This document shows positions 24,895 to 33,346 of a stretch of DNA of 41,023 nucleotides, piece after piece. Source of the DNA: CAZGUG01 sp964625335. Its GTDB lineage: Bacteria; Bacillota; Clostridia; Ch29. Where the stretch lies: positions 1-41,023 of the forward strand of contig CAZVBE010000020.1 in the NCBI GenBank assembly GCA_964625335.1, in the 5' to 3' direction. The notes below the pieces were generated by a model that worked only from the letters and a program-made list of their open reading frames with translations, ran no database searches and was not told the origin of the DNA. Position 1 is the first letter of the stretch; the number at the start of each line of letters is the position of its first letter. The translations under genes were made by a program, and so were the position numbers.

Positions 24895-25782
24895 ATGGAT
24901 TCCGGTTGGCACCAAAAAGCAGCCCTTCTGGTGGAAGCCCTTCCGTATATAAAGGAATTTTACGGCAAAAAGGTCGTGATAAAGTACGGGGGCAACGCCA
25001 TGACAGATGAAGAGTTTAAGAATGCAATAATGCAGGATATAGTCCTTATGAAATATGTGGGAATGAAACCCATTGTTGTTCATGGGGGAGGGCCTGCCAT
25101 AAGCGATATGCTGGAGCGGGTAGGCAAAGAAAGCAGCTTTTTAAACGGACTTAGGATAACCGATGAAGAAACCATGGAAATAGTACAGATGGTACTTGTG
25201 GGAAAGATTAACAAGGAAATAGTGACCTTGCTGCATAAACACGGTGCCAAGGCGGTGGGGCTTTGCGGCAAGGACGGCAATCTGATAAAGGTGGACAAAC
25301 AGCTGGTGGAAATAGACGACTGCTCGGGCGCCGTTAACAGGGATATAGGTCTGGTAGGACAGGTCAGGGAAATCGATACAGAAATACTCGATGTTTTGAC
25401 CGATAACGGTTTTATACCGGTTATTGCACCGGTGGGGGTTGGTCCCGGTGGCCAAAGCTATAATATCAATGCCGACTATGCGGCGGGGGCCATAGCCTGG
25501 GCACTGAAGGCTGATAAGCTTGTACTTATTACCGATGTGGAAGGTGTGATCGACCACCGCAGCGGGGAAAGGCGTCTGTTATCGTCTATTAACAGGGAAG
25601 AGACCCAGCAGCTGATACAGGAAGGGGTTATTACCGGCGGTATGATTCCAAAGGTTGACTGCTGTCTTGAAGCCCTCGAAAGGGGAGTAGAGAGGGTACA
25701 TATAATCAACGGTAAGGTAATGCATTCGCTTCTGTTGGAGATATTCACCGAGAGCGGAATTGGAACCATGATAGTAAAATGA
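24895..25782 (+). CDS. argB: Acetylglutamate kinase
   Basis: This 295-residue amino-acid kinase phosphorylates N-acetylglutamate, the second step to ornithine. It shows VVIKYGGNAM (ATP site), VVHGGGPAIS (substrate glycine loop), NINADYAAGAIA and the C-terminal GGMIPKVDCC. An N-terminal extension helix (AALLVEALPYIKEFYG) is the hallmark of hexameric, arginine-inhibited ArgB enzymes, so feedback inhibition by arginine is likely. It lies 16 bases after argJ with GGGGGG as ribosome binding site. Confidence 0.95.
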   Translation: MDSGWHQKAALLVEALPYIKEFYGKKVVIKYGGNAMTDEEFKNAIMQDIVLMKYVGMKPIVVHGGGPAISDMLERVGKESSFLNGLRITDEETMEIVQMVLVGKINKEIVTLLHKHGAKAVGLCGKDGNLIKVDKQLVEIDDCSGAVNRDIGLVGQVREIDTEILDVLTDNGFIPVIAPVGVGPGGQSYNINADYAAGAIAWALKADKLVLITDVEGVIDHRSGERRLLSSINREETQQLIQEGVITGGMIPKVDCCLEALERGVERVHIINGKVMHSLLLEIFTESGIGTMIVK

Positions 25783-25804
25783 TAATTTTGAGGGAGGAAT
25801 AATA

Positions 25805-26995
25805 ATGAATAATGCGCAGATAGCAGCAAAGGGAGAAGCTTATGTAATGAATACATATAAAAGGCTGCCACTGGCCTTTGTAAAGGGGCAGGGAAGCTGG
25901 CTGTGGGATGCCGACGATAACAAATATCTTGATTTTTTAAGCGGCCTTGCGGTAAACTGCCTGGGTTATAACCACCCGGTTATGGTTAAGGCAATATCCG
26001 AGCAGGCAGCTAAAATTATGCACACTTCAAACCTGTACTGGATTAAGCAGCAGGTGGAACTGGCGCAAGTTTTGGCAGAACAAAGCGGCCTGGGTAAGGC
26101 CTTCTTCTGCAACAGCGGTGGTGAGGCCAACGAGTCGGCTATTAAGCTGGCACGGAAATATGCCAAAGCTAAAATGGGGGAAGATAAATTCGAGGTGATA
26201 ACCTTTTCCAGTTCGTTCCATGGAAGAACCCTTGCCACTTTGGCGGCGACGGGGCAGACCAAATACCAGAAGGGCTTCGAGCCGATGCCGAAGGGGTTCG
26301 GGTACGCCAAATTTGGCGACCTGGAAGATTTGAAGAGTAAAATAACAGAGAAAACCTGTGCCGTAATGCTTGAGCCCATCCAGGGGGAGGGCGGTATAAA
26401 CGTGCCGTCGCCGGAGTTCCTGAAAGGGGTAAGAAAGCTGTGTGACCATAAAGGGATTCTGCTTATTTTTGATGAGGTGCAGTGCGGTATAGGAAGGACC
26501 GGAAAGTTTTTCGCGCACCAGAATTTCGGTGTCAAGCCGGATATGCTGACGCTGGCCAAGTCTTTGGCCGGGGGGTTCCCGATAGGCGCCATGCTTGCCA
26601 GTGACGAGGCAGCCTCCGCCTTTGGCCCCGGTGACCATGCTTCCACCTTCGGGGGCAGCCAGCTGGCATGCAGCACGGCTCTGGCGGTGGTTAAATTTAT
26701 ACTGGACAATGACCTGATGAAGCATAACCTTGATATGGGAATTTATTTGAAGGCAAAATTTGAAGAGCTTAAGGACAAGTATTCCTTTATCAAGGAAGTA
26801 AGGGGTATGGGGCTTATGATAGGCATACAATTGGAAATTGACGGGAATAAAGTGGTTGACGAATGCATGGAGGAAGGGCTGATAATAAACTGCGTGGGAG
26901 GGAATGTGTTAAGGCTTCTGCCAACCTTTATTATAACCAAAGAAGAGGCGGACATGGCGGTTGGCATACTGGACGGTGTACTGGCAAAGCTGTAG
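25805..26995 (+). CDS. argD: Acetylornithine aminotransferase
   Basis: This 396-residue class III PLP aminotransferase converts N-acetylglutamate semialdehyde to N-acetylornithine. The phosphate-binding NSGGEANESAIKLAR, the aspartate in IFDEVQCGIGRTG, and PLP-binding Lys252 in LAKSLAGGFPIGA are all present; THR-containing ASTFGGSQLAC completes the active site. GGGAGG lies 7 bases before the ATG. It is the last gene of the arg cluster; the next gene is convergent after 7 bases, so argF, argG and argH must lie elsewhere. Confidence 0.95.
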   Translation: MNNAQIAAKGEAYVMNTYKRLPLAFVKGQGSWLWDADDNKYLDFLSGLAVNCLGYNHPVMVKAISEQAAKIMHTSNLYWIKQQVELAQVLAEQSGLGKAFFCNSGGEANESAIKLARKYAKAKMGEDKFEVITFSSSFHGRTLATLAATGQTKYQKGFEPMPKGFGYAKFGDLEDLKSKITEKTCAVMLEPIQGEGGINVPSPEFLKGVRKLCDHKGILLIFDEVQCGIGRTGKFFAHQNFGVKPDMLTLAKSLAGGFPIGAMLASDEAASAFGPGDHASTFGGSQLACSTALAVVKFILDNDLMKHNLDMGIYLKAKFEELKDKYSFIKEVRGMGLMIGIQLEIDGNKVVDECMEEGLIINCVGGNVLRLLPTFIITKEEADMAVGILDGVLAKL

Positions 26996-27002
26996 AATGG
27001 CG

Positions 27003-28055
27003 TTACGCCGCCCTTCTTTTGTATACGATAAATATCAGCACGGCTGCTACGGCAAAGAGCATAACCGGCCCGAGCAAATACATAAGGAACATGAAGCCGT
27101 AGGTGACCTTTACGGTTGCAAGAAAGAAGGCCGCGCCGGGCAGGGCCGCAAGGCAGGTAACAAAGGTCTTTTTGCTGTATCTTCTGGATAACGGTACCGT
27201 CATTAGGAGAACAGCTGTTATCATGAATACCAGCATGTCGTGTTTCATTAGGTCGTTGGTGCCGAATATAAGCCCTTTGGCGTCTACGCAGGAAAAGGTC
27301 CATTCGCTGTCGGGGATACCGTCAAGGTCCGCCACAAAGGTATGCCCATTCTCCTTTTCCAATGGTATGTTGGAGTGAACCGCCATATTGCTTCCCTTGG
27401 GGAACTCAACCATTAAGTTTACCCTTGCACTGCCGTCCCAGAACCTTGCAGGGGTGAGGTAATATAACTGTGTGTACACTGTATTTATTACGTCTTGATA
27501 CCGGTAATACCCGCTTCGGCTGTTATAGGCCACCTTAATATCGGTTGTTTCGCCTGCTCTTAAGGCTGCAGGGAAGGTTGCCCCGGAAAAGGCCCGGCGG
27601 TTAGGGCTCCAGAAGCCGCCGCGGCTTATATCAAGGGGCTTGCCGCTCACCGGGTCAATAATCTCTTCCGTTACAACCGGCTGCCAGTTGGCCGGCCATC
27701 CAATATCTTCATCCAGCGTCACGTCGCTAATCCTCTCACCGTCTATATATACTTCGAATTCTGCATCGTCAAGGTTCGGCGTAACGAACATCACGTCAAA
27801 GGCCTGGTCCTCATCCAGCAGGTTTTCCATAATATAGCTTATCTCCACCCTGGCCCTGGCCGGGTTGTTCCCGGTAAACTTAAAGAGTACCGTTTCCTCT
27901 ACCAGCGAGGCGTCCGGATTCTCGTTGAATAAAAGCATCTGGTCGGTGGGAAAATCCACCGGCTGTGCCATGTTGGCTGCTGCCGGCAGAGCAGCAGTCA
28001 TCAGGATGGCAGCAATCACAAGGGTCCAAAGCAAGTTCCTTGCGTTCTTTTTCAT
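27003..28055 (-). CDS. Secreted/membrane-anchored protein of unknown function
   Basis: I do not recognise this 350-residue protein with certainty. It has a signal peptide (about residues 1-28, ending AAAN), a long extracytoplasmic beta-rich region (about 29-270) with ARVEISYIMENLLDEDQAF near its start, and a C-terminal module of about three membrane helices (about 270-347) ending in KRRAA. The ectodomain contains repeated Asp/Glu-rich turns and a single Cys (TFSCVDAKG). GGGGTGAT precedes the ATG. It is convergent with argD at a 7-base gap and divergent from nothing; probably monocistronic. The layout suggests an ectodomain presented at the cell surface. Confidence 0.8.
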   Translation of the reverse strand: MKKNARNLLWTLVIAAILMTAALPAAANMAQPVDFPTDQMLLFNENPDASLVEETVLFKFTGNNPARARVEISYIMENLLDEDQAFDVMFVTPNLDDAEFEVYIDGERISDVTLDEDIGWPANWQPVVTEEIIDPVSGKPLDISRGGFWSPNRRAFSGATFPAALRAGETTDIKVAYNSRSGYYRYQDVINTVYTQLYYLTPARFWDGSARVNLMVEFPKGSNMAVHSNIPLEKENGHTFVADLDGIPDSEWTFSCVDAKGLIFGTNDLMKHDMLVFMITAVLLMTVPLSRRYSKKTFVTCLAALPGAAFFLATVKVTYGFMFLMYLLGPVMLFAVAAVLIFIVYKRRAA

Positions 28056-28118
28056 GATATCACCCCGAATATTATTCTATCTATATATAACACATTAATA
28101 ATATTACTTTCCTTTATA

Positions 28119-28195
28119 TGTCATTCTAAAGAAGCAAGGCCCAAAGAATCTTCTCGGAGATAGACATAAGATCCTTCGCTTCGATCAGGATGACA
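28119..28195. repeat. Imperfect palindromic intergenic repeat (TGTCATTCT...AGGATGACA)
   Basis: Outer arms TGTCATTCT (28119-28127) and AGGATGACA (28187-28195) pair with one mismatch. Inner arms AAGAATCTT (28144-28152) and AAGATCCTT (28168-28176) also pair with one mismatch. The ATCCTTCGCTTCG...CAGGATGAC wording resembles a palindromic repeat common in many Firmicutes genomes. The rest of the gap 28056-28323 shows no gene. Confidence 0.65.
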
Positions 28196-28323
28196 ACCGT
28201 TACGCCCAGGATGCACACTAGGAGACGTAAAGTTCTAAATGCTATATATATATTACTATACCAATGCTTCTATTCAAAGGCTAACCGCTAAGGGTTGATT
28301 TGCTATAGCCTGCCTAGGCCTAT

Positions 28324-29418
28324 TTAAATATACTGCTGCCTTGAATCCAGCGCTTTCTCTATAATGCTTTCCATCTGCTCAATTCTTACTTCCCAGCTAT
28401 TTTTCCGGGCTGTCCGGAGTTTTTTTTGTACATTTTCTGGCCTGTTGTCGGATATGGACTTCTCCAGTGCTCTGATAAATTCTGCCGGTTCTTCTGCAAT
28501 ACTCACAACATCCTTATACTTCAGCACTTCGGGGATAGGGGTCGATACCACAGGCTTTCCCGCTGCCAGGTATTCGTAGAGTTTCACCGGGTTTGCGCTT
28601 GCTGTGAGGTCATTGAGTTTAAAGGGGATTATGCAGGCATCGAAGGCTTTAATAATCCCGGGAAGGTCCTTATACTCTTTTTTACCGGGCATATACAGGT
28701 TTTCGGGGCCTGCCTGCGAAGATATTCCCGGCCCTTTAGGCCCAATAAGCACAAAGGACCAGTGCGGCCTAAGCCTACACAAATGCTTTATTAAATCCAA
28801 ATCTACCCATTCGTATATAGCACCTACGAAGCCTATAACGGGCCTGTCAAGCATCATTATTTCCTGTGGACAGACAGTAGCATTGTCCAAAGCCTTGGAA
28901 AAATGCTCAACATCGGCTCCGTTTGGTATCAGGTATGGGTTTTGTCTGAACTTCTTCTTTAATTTCATGAGCTTTTGAGAAGTAACAAATATTATATCAC
29001 TTTTCTCTATAAGTCTGTCTTCCAAGGAGCTGTTTAATGCCGGGCTCCAGCTAAACTTGGAAAAGTCGTCCACACAGTCGTAGCAAAGCAGTGAGTACTC
29101 CATGAATTTAAGGGCAGGGACTATTGTAGGATAATAAATCAGGAGGACCGGACGGTTCATTCCAATCTTCTTGTATATGCTGTCAAGGCTGCTTATCAGC
29201 CATGTTTTTGTTGCATAGCGGGGAGAAAAAATGTGCAGGTTTTTCTTTGCCCTGGTAAGGAAAGGTTCATGGTTTATTTGCCCCAGGGTGCCCGCAGTGC
29301 AAGGCTGAAAGTGGTCAACATATAGAATGTTGTGACGATCGGATAAACGGCTCATCAATTGCTGCGGTCTCTGCCACAGGAAATCCCATCGGGTTGATGA
29401 GAAGCATACAATATCCAT
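28324..29418 (-). CDS. GT-B glycosyltransferase (GT1/GT4-like)
   Basis: This 364-residue protein has the two-domain GT-B pattern. The N-terminal half begins with STRWDFLWQRPQQLMSRL, a segment common in enzymes that build spore or envelope glycans. The C-terminal half has GFVGAIYEWVD, ACIIPFKLNDLTASANPVKLYEYLAAGKPVVSTPIPE (acceptor/donor-binding EX7E-like region) and a helical tail. There is no signal peptide; it acts at the inner face of the membrane. It lies 5 bases after the GT-D gene and ends the minus-strand cluster. Donor and acceptor sugars are unknown. Confidence 0.9.
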   Translation of the reverse strand: MDIVCFSSTRWDFLWQRPQQLMSRLSDRHNILYVDHFQPCTAGTLGQINHEPFLTRAKKNLHIFSPRYATKTWLISSLDSIYKKIGMNRPVLLIYYPTIVPALKFMEYSLLCYDCVDDFSKFSWSPALNSSLEDRLIEKSDIIFVTSQKLMKLKKKFRQNPYLIPNGADVEHFSKALDNATVCPQEIMMLDRPVIGFVGAIYEWVDLDLIKHLCRLRPHWSFVLIGPKGPGISSQAGPENLYMPGKKEYKDLPGIIKAFDACIIPFKLNDLTASANPVKLYEYLAAGKPVVSTPIPEVLKYKDVVSIAEEPAEFIRALEKSISDNRPENVQKKLRTARKNSWEVRIEQMESIIEKALDSRQQYI

Positions 29419-29423
29419 GCAAT

Positions 29424-30152
29424 CTATCCTTTCTTCTTTATTTGCCCGTTACGTATAAGCATATCCGCCGCATGGCCGATATCGAGAGCCACTTTTTTTT
29501 GATTGTTTGCGATCCTTTCGCTTATAACTACCGCTGCCACTCCTGATGCTGACAGGGCAATATCAAAGCTGTGGCCCTTTGCCATTCTCACTATCCTGTT
29601 AACATCTCTCAGTCCATAGACAGGGGAGATGACTCCACTGACATTTACCCCATGGCTTTGCAGCAGATTAGCCAGAGCCTTTCCCTTGTTGCCTATTACC
29701 AGTATCCTGGGTTTTCCTTTAGTCAAGAGAGCATCCAGGTTTCCGGAGTTGCATAAAAAGTAGTTAATGCATGCATTGGTCAGTTTCAGGGAATGAAGGT
29801 CAATATTATGGGCTTTACATGCTTTCAGGAAAAGAGGTAAAAAGTACGGTGCAGGATTTAAGGGTACACCTACAATATCCGATTTTCTTACCGAGTCTGC
29901 CAGCATATCCCTGCCAATTATGTCAGGGATACGGACACCGGCATAGGTCAGGAATGCATTCTTTTTAACCTCATTTATCGGTAACACTACCTGCTGCGCC
30001 AGGGCCAGGGCTTCGCCGTCTCCGATTCTGACCATAGACAGCTTATCTTTTTTATTCAGCGCTTCTCTGATCAAACTATAAACCTCTTGGACATCCAGAA
30101 TTTTATGCTCTTTTAGAAAATGCTCAATTAGAGCTTTGTCGCCTTTGCTCAA
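29424..30152 (-). CDS. GT-D-fold glycosyltransferase
   Basis: This 242-residue protein carries the block KLSMVRIGDGEALAL with a D-x-E motif (Asp45-Gly46-Glu47). It matches the GT-D fold first described in DUF1792 enzymes, where the DxE pair binds metal and sugar nucleotide. A second conserved-looking part is ILVIGNKGKALANLL. I start it at TTG 30152, 7 bases after GAGGT; a longer frame to 30194 has no ribosome binding site. A gap of 140 bases with a palindromic repeat separates it from the acetyltransferase gene upstream. GT-D domains also occur in spore-surface glycan clusters, so the context is plausible. Confidence 0.82.
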   Translation of the reverse strand: MSKGDKALIEHFLKEHKILDVQEVYSLIREALNKKDKLSMVRIGDGEALALAQQVVLPINEVKKNAFLTYAGVRIPDIIGRDMLADSVRKSDIVGVPLNPAPYFLPLFLKACKAHNIDLHSLKLTNACINYFLCNSGNLDALLTKGKPRILVIGNKGKALANLLQSHGVNVSGVISPVYGLRDVNRIVRMAKGHSFDIALSASGVAAVVISERIANNQKKVALDIGHAADMLIRNGQIKKKG

Positions 30153-30256
30153 TAACAACACCTCAAAGCTGCCTGGATTTTGCCATCCTGGCAATCCATG
30201 TGATTTTCACTATAGTCTATGTACGCTTATGGCCTTTTGATACCGGAAATAGGGCA

Positions 30257-30283
30257 GGGACACTCAGGAAAAAGGAGTGTCCC
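30257..30283. repeat. GGGACACTC/GAGTGTCCC hairpin between glycan genes
   Basis: GGGACACTC (30257-30265) and GAGTGTCCC (30275-30283) form a perfect 9-bp stem with a 9-base AGGAAAAAG loop. It lacks a T-tract immediately after, so it is not a typical terminator. It resembles the repeat at 16462-16511. It could still modulate transcription between the acetyltransferase and GT-D genes. Confidence 0.65.
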
Positions 30284-30292
30284 CAACGTATT

Positions 30293-31054
30293 CTATAGAC
30301 TATTTTTAAGCAGCTCTTTTTCAGGTACCTTTTTATACGGACGGGCCGGATTGCCCTTTACTACAGTACCCTCTGGTACATCCTTTGTTACAATACTGCC
30401 CGCTCCGACAAGGGCTTCGCTTTCTATAATCCTGCCGGGAAGAATGGTTGAGTTGCCCCCAATCCTTCCGCCGCGCTTTACCGTGACCCCCTTTATACGA
30501 CTGAATCGTTCGCTTGTTCTTCCGAGGTAATTGTCGTTGGTTGTAATTACTCCGGGAGCTATAAACACATAATCCTCCAAACGGGAAAAAGCAGTGATAT
30601 ATGCGTTGGTCTCGATTTTACACATTTTACCTATATCACAGCAATTCTCTATGCATACGCCCCGGCCTACTATTGTACCTTCCCCGATTCTTACGTTTTC
30701 CCTGATTGCGGCCTGGTCTGCAATATAGCAATCATTGTGCAGAGTGCACCCCCTGTACAGTATGGAGGAGGTTCCTATTATACAACTATCCATAATAATT
30801 GTAGGAGCAGTATCCCTATCTTTGCTGCCAATAATATTTGCCACACTGTTTTTTGCACGTACCGAATCCTTTCCAACAACGGCGTTATCCTGTATCGTGA
30901 CATTATTACCAATTCGGGTGTCCTTGTGAATGATTACTCCGTTTCCGATTGTAACATTATCTCCAATGACCACATACTCTCCAATAATGCTGAAGTCTCC
31001 GACCTTGAGGCCACTGCCCACCTTGGCACTATCAGCTATTAAGTTTATTCCCAA
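30293..31054 (-). CDS. Left-handed beta-helix N-acyltransferase (WbpD/WlbB-like)
   Basis: This 253-residue protein is mostly hexapeptide repeats (pattern [LIV]GxxxxI), beginning at residue 10 (AKVGSGLKVGDFSIIGEYVVIGD) and running to GAGSIVTKDVPEGTVVKGNPARPYK at the C-terminus. The late NDNYLGR segment and NPARP ending fit sugar N-acetyltransferases. It starts at TTG 31054 with GGGGGT 9 bases upstream and overlaps the oxidoreductase gene by 10 bases, so they are coupled. With the two neighbouring genes it forms a WbpB-WbpE-WbpD-like set. I infer that it N-acetylates the 3-amino group of a UDP-2-acetamido-3-amino-uronic acid; it could use another amino sugar. Confidence 0.88.
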   Translation of the reverse strand: MGINLIADSAKVGSGLKVGDFSIIGEYVVIGDNVTIGNGVIIHKDTRIGNNVTIQDNAVVGKDSVRAKNSVANIIGSKDRDTAPTIIMDSCIIGTSSILYRGCTLHNDCYIADQAAIRENVRIGEGTIVGRGVCIENCCDIGKMCKIETNAYITAFSRLEDYVFIAPGVITTNDNYLGRTSERFSRIKGVTVKRGGRIGGNSTILPGRIIESEALVGAGSIVTKDVPEGTVVKGNPARPYKKVPEKELLKNSL

Positions 31055-32127
31055 TTAGCATTACCCCCTTTCAACGTCAGGGTCACCGGCAGCCCCAGTT
31101 CTGATGATTGCTGTATCGCCAGAATAATCTCTATGCTTTTTCTCGCTTCTTCGCCGTTTATGGCCGGTTCTTCCTGGGATTTTAATTTTTTAATAAAATC
31201 CTTATATACATGGCTGTGGCAGCAAGAGTTTTGGTTAATACTTTTTGCATCATCACTCCGGATACAAGTTGCCTGGGAATCCTTATCTCCAACGTTCCAG
31301 ACTTCTATCCTGTTTAAGGCTTTCCCACCGATTTTTACGCTCCCTTTTTCTCCAAAAATCGCAATGCTGTTTTCGAGATTGCCGGAAAATATGCTCACTG
31401 TCCCTTCAACCATGCCCAGCATCCCATTGCCGAATTTGATTAAAGCCAGTACCGTATCCTCGGTATCAATATAAGGATGTGCGTAGTTCCGTTTATAAGC
31501 ATACACCTCTGCTGCCTTTTCCCCCAGCAGCCACTGTAGAAGGTCTACATTCTGGATGCACTGGTTCATAAGCACTCCGCCGTCCAAATGCTTTGTGCCG
31601 CGCCACTTGGCCTTGTTATAATATTCTCTGTTTCTGTTCCACCTTACAGTCGTCACTCCATAGAACAGTTTCCCCAAGCGCCCCGTATCAATGCAGTCCT
31701 TAAGGCCCCTTATCAGAGGGTTATACCTATACTGGTGAACAACCCCCAGCCTGACTTTGTTCACTGAAGCTATTTTTATCAGGCTGTCAACCTCACCCAG
31801 CGAAAGGGCAAGGGGTTTTTCCACAAGGACATTTGTTCCGCATTTGATACAATCGGAAGCAACAGTATAGTGTTTGCCGCTATCCGTCAGAATGCTTGTT
31901 ATATCAAGCTTTTCTATATTTAGCATCCGGCGGTAGTCTGTGTATATGGATATATTTTCACCGTCGCCTTTCAAAGATAAATATGAATCTTTAAAACCTT
32001 GTGCCCTTTCTGCACATATATCGCATACCGAGGTCAGAGAGATTTCATCTCTGTTGAGTATAAGGGCCTGTATATGCTTTTCCCTTATACTACCGCAGCC
32101 AATCACTCCCAATCTTAATTTTCTCAA
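31045..32127 (-). CDS. Gfo/Idh/MocA oxidoreductase, WbpB/WlbA-like
   Basis: This 360-residue NAD-dependent enzyme has a Rossmann motif GVIGCGSIREKH (residues 7-18), conserved Lys104 in EKPLAL, and the substrate region GVTTVRWNRNREYY...WRGTKHLDGGVLMNQ, which is specific to WlbA/WbpB-type UDP-GlcNAc-uronate 3-dehydrogenases. The His expected after MNQxI is Gln192 here (MNQCIQNVD), which is unusual. It starts at TTG 32127, 7 bases after GGGGGG; an ATG at 32142 would overlap that same G-run. It lies 18 bases after the aminotransferase gene and overlaps the acetyltransferase gene. The gene for the UDP-GlcNAc 6-dehydrogenase (WbpA) that should act first is not in the window. Confidence 0.9.
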   Translation of the reverse strand: MRKLRLGVIGCGSIREKHIQALILNRDEISLTSVCDICAERAQGFKDSYLSLKGDGENISIYTDYRRMLNIEKLDITSILTDSGKHYTVASDCIKCGTNVLVEKPLALSLGEVDSLIKIASVNKVRLGVVHQYRYNPLIRGLKDCIDTGRLGKLFYGVTTVRWNRNREYYNKAKWRGTKHLDGGVLMNQCIQNVDLLQWLLGEKAAEVYAYKRNYAHPYIDTEDTVLALIKFGNGMLGMVEGTVSIFSGNLENSIAIFGEKGSVKIGGKALNRIEVWNVGDKDSQATCIRSDDAKSINQNSCCHSHVYKDFIKKLKSQEEPAINGEEARKSIEIILAIQQSSELGLPVTLTLKGGNANWE

Positions 32128-32145
32128 AGTCCATCCCCCCATTAT

Positions 32146-33300
32146 TTAGGTTAGGGTGTTAATTATACACTTAATGATTTTATTCTGCTCTTTTGTTGTC
32201 AATTCCGGGTATAAAGGAAGGGAAATCATGCATGGTATTACTTCCTCTGCTACTTTCATGTCTCCTTTCTTATAGCCAAGGTGTTCCAAACCTTTCTGCA
32301 GGTGCAGAGGGATTGAATAATATACCCTTGCATCTATCTCTTGTTCCCTAAGAGCTTTTAAGATGCCATCCCTGCTTCTTGTCCTGATAGTATAAATATG
32401 ATATGCCGGTTGGGACCCGGTCTCTTCTTTGGGAATACTTATAGGATAATCCCTTAATATGCTGTTATAAAGATAGGCTTTTTCTCTCCTTTGTTCATTC
32501 CACCTATCGAGGTATTTCAGTTTAATATTCAGAATTGCTGCCTGAATTTCATCCAGTCTGCTGTTGTACCCAATCAGATAATTACAGTATTTATCCGGGC
32601 TTCCTTTTTCAGTGGATCCGGTAATCAGGTTATATGCCCTTAACCCTGTCTTTCCGCCGCCATGACTGCTTAATGCCTTTGCAATTACCGCAATCCTCTC
32701 GTCATTGGTTATGATAGCGCCGCCGTCACCGCAGCACCCAAGATTCTTGGAAGGGAAGAATGAAAAACATCCCGCATTCCCCATGGAACCTGCCCGTTTG
32801 CCTTTATATGAGGCTCCGACGGCCTGGCAGGCGTCTTCAATAACATAAAGTTTATGCTTTGATGCCACATTAAGGATTTTTTCCATATTCGCCGGGTTAC
32901 CAAATATATGAACAGGGACTATTGCCTTTGTTTTACCTGTGATTTTGTTTTCTATATCTCCGGGGTCGATATTATAGGTTTCTGCATCAATATCAGCAAA
33001 AACGGGTTTTGCACCTACACTTGAAATGGCTTCCGCTGTTGCGAAAAACGAAAAAGATGTAGTAATAACCTCATCACCTTTTCCAATACCAGCAGCCATT
33101 AGCGAAATAACCAACGCATCGGTTCCATTGGCAACACCAATGGCATATTTGCAACCATTATATGCTGCGAAGTCCTCTTCAAACTGCCTGACGTGTTTAC
33201 CCATAATATAACTGCCTGATTCGAGTACTCTGGATACTTCTTTTTGAATCTCTCCCCCTATGCTCTTATACTGTGCCGATAGATCGGTAATTGGTATCAA
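32146..33300 (-). CDS. DegT/DnrJ/EryC1-family sugar aminotransferase (WbpE/WlbC-like)
   Basis: This 384-residue PLP enzyme transaminates a keto sugar nucleotide with glutamate. Landmarks are VANGTDAL, VIEDACQAVGASYKGKRAG (Asp contacting the PLP ring), the PLP lysine Lys185 in FSFFPSKNLGCCGDGG, and NSRLDEIQAAIL. It starts at TTG 33300 with GGAGGAGG upstream. It leads the WbpE-WbpB-WbpD-like trio, so a 3-keto-uronate intermediate from the next enzyme is the likely substrate. Other DegT enzymes act at C4, and sequence alone does not settle the position. Confidence 0.92.
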   Translation of the reverse strand: MIPITDLSAQYKSIGGEIQKEVSRVLESGSYIMGKHVRQFEEDFAAYNGCKYAIGVANGTDALVISLMAAGIGKGDEVITTSFSFFATAEAISSVGAKPVFADIDAETYNIDPGDIENKITGKTKAIVPVHIFGNPANMEKILNVASKHKLYVIEDACQAVGASYKGKRAGSMGNAGCFSFFPSKNLGCCGDGGAIITNDERIAVIAKALSSHGGGKTGLRAYNLITGSTEKGSPDKYCNYLIGYNSRLDEIQAAILNIKLKYLDRWNEQRREKAYLYNSILRDYPISIPKEETGSQPAYHIYTIRTRSRDGILKALREQEIDARVYYSIPLHLQKGLEHLGYKKGDMKVAEEVIPCMISLPLYPELTTKEQNKIIKCIINTLT

Positions 33301-33346
33301 CTGTTTGGTCCTCCTCCCCTTTTAGAGATTGCCTGGAGCAATCTAA

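Noticed and set aside
28200..28323. A hidden gene or RNA in the gap after the palindromic repeat
   Set aside because: No open frame with a start and ribosome binding site and no stable hairpin beyond short GC palindromes such as TGCCTAGGCC.
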